Source: Flavobacterium amniphilum (GTDB taxonomy: Bacteria > Bacteroidota > Bacteroidia > Flavobacteriales > Flavobacteriaceae). Taken from it: a DNA stretch of 64,000 nucleotides. The position numbers and the translations under genes were made by a program. The notes beneath the pieces are model-generated. The model saw only the letters and a list, made by a program, of their open reading frames with translations, was not told the DNA's origin and ran no database searches. Shown one piece after another: positions 62,993 through 64,000 of the stretch (its first letter is position 1; every line of letters starts with the position of its first letter). The DNA lies in assembly GCF_023634845.1 (NCBI RefSeq), contig NZ_JAMLJL010000002.1:186001-250000 (forward strand), written 5' to 3'.

Positions 62993-63134
62993 ACAAGGCA
63001 AAAAGCAATAAGTGAAATTTTATGCGCTCTACCACTGAGCTACTCTCCCATTTTTATTTTTTTGTGGAAGAGACGGGATTCGAACCCGCGACCTCATCGT
63101 CCCAAACGAAGTAACACTTATCTACGGCACTTGT
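62993..63134 (-). ncRNA. Y-RNA-like gene A with circularly permuted tRNA module
   Basis: On the minus strand: outer stem ACAAG/CTTGT, 5' internal TGCCGTA, inner stem GATAAGTG/CACTTATT (8 bp, one G-U), loop opening TTACTTCG. The apical part is a permuted tRNA: T-arm GCGGG-TTCGAAT-CCCGT (63073-63089), 3' acceptor strand CTCTTCC (63066-63072), a 16-nt linker, 5' acceptor strand GGGAGAG (63043-63049), TA, then D-arm GCTC-AGTGGTA-GAGC (63026-63040). The acceptor stem pairs 7 of 7 with one G-U. Known bacterial Y RNAs carry a tRNA-like module. The promoter with palindrome site 7 lies just upstream. Confidence 0.88.
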
Positions 63135-63143
63135 TTTTATTAT

Positions 63144-63183
63144 ACTACAAATTTATTTTTACCCTGCGCAATTATTTTACGCA
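63144..63183 (-). promoter_or_regulatory. RNA-repair palindrome site 7: promoter of Y-RNA array
   Basis: On the minus strand TGCGTAAAATAATTGCGCA is followed by 13 nt and TTTG in TAAATTTG, a perfect Bacteroidetes -7 box. Transcription should start near 63141, about 7 nt before the outer stem of Y-RNA-like unit A. Confidence 0.82.
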
Positions 63184-63262
63184 GGATTTAATTCTTTAAT
63201 AAAAAGTAATTAGTGACTGCAAAACATAATTCTGTTAGTACTTAATAATCATAACTAATCAA

Positions 63263-63510
63263 TAATAATTAATATCTAAAAGATTATAATTAATATCTAA
63301 AAGGTTATAATTAATATCTAAAAGGCTATAATTAATATCTAAAAGATTATAATTAATATCTAAAAGGCTATAATTAATACCTAAAAGATTATAATTAATA
63401 TCTAAAAGGCTATAATTAATACCTAAAAGATTATAATTAATACCTAAAAGATTATAATTAATATCTAAAAGGCTATAATTAATACCTAAAAGGCTATAAT
63501 TAATATCTAA
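63263..63510. repeat. 21-bp tandem repeat, about 11 copies
   Basis: Unit ATAATTAATATCTAAAAGATT with variants at two places (ATATCT/ATACCT; AGATT/AGGCT/AGGTT). The period of 21 bp equals two helical turns with phased A/T tracts, so the DNA may be curved. It lies between the stop of the Ro60-like gene and the Y-RNA promoter. TTACTATTCACTAA repeats follow to 63560. It has no spacer diversity, so it is not a CRISPR array. Confidence 0.9.
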
Positions 63511-63563
63511 TCACTAATTACTATTCACTAATTACTATTCACTAATTACTATTCACTAATCCC

Positions 63564-64000
63564 TTACAAAACAATTCTGTTTATATATTGCAATGCCGAA
63601 GTTTTATCTTCCAATGCATGCAACACATCAAACACTTTGTCTGACCAACCTGCAATCAGGTACACATCATTTTGTTTAATATCCAACGGAACCTGACCGT
63701 AACCAGCCAAATCGAACAAATACAACTTGGCATTTGGTGCCATCGCTTTATAACGGTTCCAGGAATTTTCAAACGAATGTGTTGTGTTGTTACTGTTCCA
63801 CATCTGAACATCGGTAAACAACATGACTTTATCCACGATTTCGTTTCGTTTGATTAAATCTTCGATTACCAGATAACCATTGGTTGCATAACCTACTTCA
63901 CCTTCACGGCGGTAAAATTCCTGGACATTGGCCAAAACATTACGTTTCGACATATTGATTACTTTCCATCGGTCACCAAACATACCACTGATCACATTTT
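63564..64000 (-). CDS. rsr: Ro60/Rsr (TROVE) protein, C-terminal vWA part, cut by window edge
   Basis: The frame is open to the right edge, so only the last 145 residues are visible. They match the C-terminal von Willebrand A domain of Ro60-family proteins: VDKVMLFTDVQMWNSN, YKAMAPNAKLYLFDLAGYGQVPLDI and VYLIAGWSDKVFDVL. Ro60 is a ring-shaped RNA chaperone that binds Y RNAs and misfolded or broken RNA. It lies directly upstream of the five Y-RNA-like genes on the same strand, the arrangement expected of a bacterial Ro/Y RNA unit. The GTG at 63995 is not the true start. Confidence 0.88.
   Translation of the reverse strand, partial: NVISGMFGDRWKVINMSKRNVLANVQEFYRREGEVGYATNGYLVIEDLIKRNEIVDKVMLFTDVQMWNSNNTTHSFENSWNRYKAMAPNAKLYLFDLAGYGQVPLDIKQNDVYLIAGWSDKVFDVLHALEDKTSALQYINRIVL

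Noticed and set aside
62470..63090. Ordinary tRNA genes on the minus strand
   Set aside because: T-arms and D-arms are present, but the order is T before D and there is no anticodon arm. No canonical cloverleaf can be drawn, so I call tRNA-like modules in Y RNAs.
62942..63199. Plus-strand 85-codon frame containing RRDSNPRPHRPKR
   Set aside because: This peptide is the well-known artefact of translating the reverse strand of a T-arm. It lies over Y-RNA-like units A and B.
63263..63510. CRISPR array
   Set aside because: Units are contiguous 21-mers without spacers, and no cas genes are present.

Overview
The window looks like a Bacteroidota chromosome, most likely a Flavobacterium-type member of the Flavobacteriaceae. 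The basis is low GC, type IX secretion C-terminal domains, promoters of the Bacteroidetes TAnnTTTG kind, and intergenic spaces full of short AT-rich tandem repeats. It has no rRNA gene, no canonical tRNA gene and no CRISPR array.

Layout. 0-11 kb: a left-truncated unknown protein, a secreted CxxCH protein, four tandem ExbD-like proteins without the usual membrane aspartate, and a WGR protein/SWIM zinc-finger pair. 11-23 kb: a nucleotidyltransferase, small secreted proteins, a kinase-like protein, a DUF418 membrane protein, a cold-shock-like set (small basic protein, DEAD-box helicase, RRM protein), then a Septu-like ATPase/HNH pair directly behind a second nucleotidyltransferase. 23-32 kb: a 59-residue double-glycine peptide, two TPM-domain proteins, secreted and membrane proteins (one probably with a pYEATS domain), and a two-component system. 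32-46 kb: an AT-rich accessory stretch with two paralogous HExxH lipoproteins, a trypsin-like protease operon with three membrane proteins, four copies of a roughly 150-bp inverted-repeat element, and a duplicated gene end. 46-54 kb: two T9SS-sorted proteins, a glycosyltransferase, TatD and a SMI1/KNR4 protein.

The most striking part is 54-64 kb, an RNA-repair locus. It carries a T4 Rnl1-like RNA ligase, two overlapping nucleotidyltransferase-like proteins, a T4-type 5'-kinase/3'-phosphatase, a separate Pnkp-type ligase, a Hen1-type 3'-end methyltransferase, a C39 peptidase and, at the right edge, the C-terminus of a Ro60/Rsr (TROVE) protein. Between Ro60 and the enzymes I find five tandem Y-RNA-like genes on the minus strand. 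All share an outer stem, an invariant 5' internal segment and an inner stem whose sequence changes with pairing kept. Three carry tRNA-like T-arms, and one has a full circularly permuted tRNA module with an intact acceptor stem, D-arm and T-arm.

Seven copies of a palindrome (consensus TGCGCAATTATTTTGCGC) lie 13-14 nt from the TTTG of a TAnnTTTG-like box. They stand in front of the Y-RNA array, the Hen1 operon (two copies), the nucleotidyltransferase pair, the Rnl1-like ligase, and both distant nucleotidyltransferase genes at 11 and 22 kb, the second of which heads the Septu-like operon. I infer one regulon joining Ro/Y RNA, RNA end healing and sealing, and possibly an anti-phage module.
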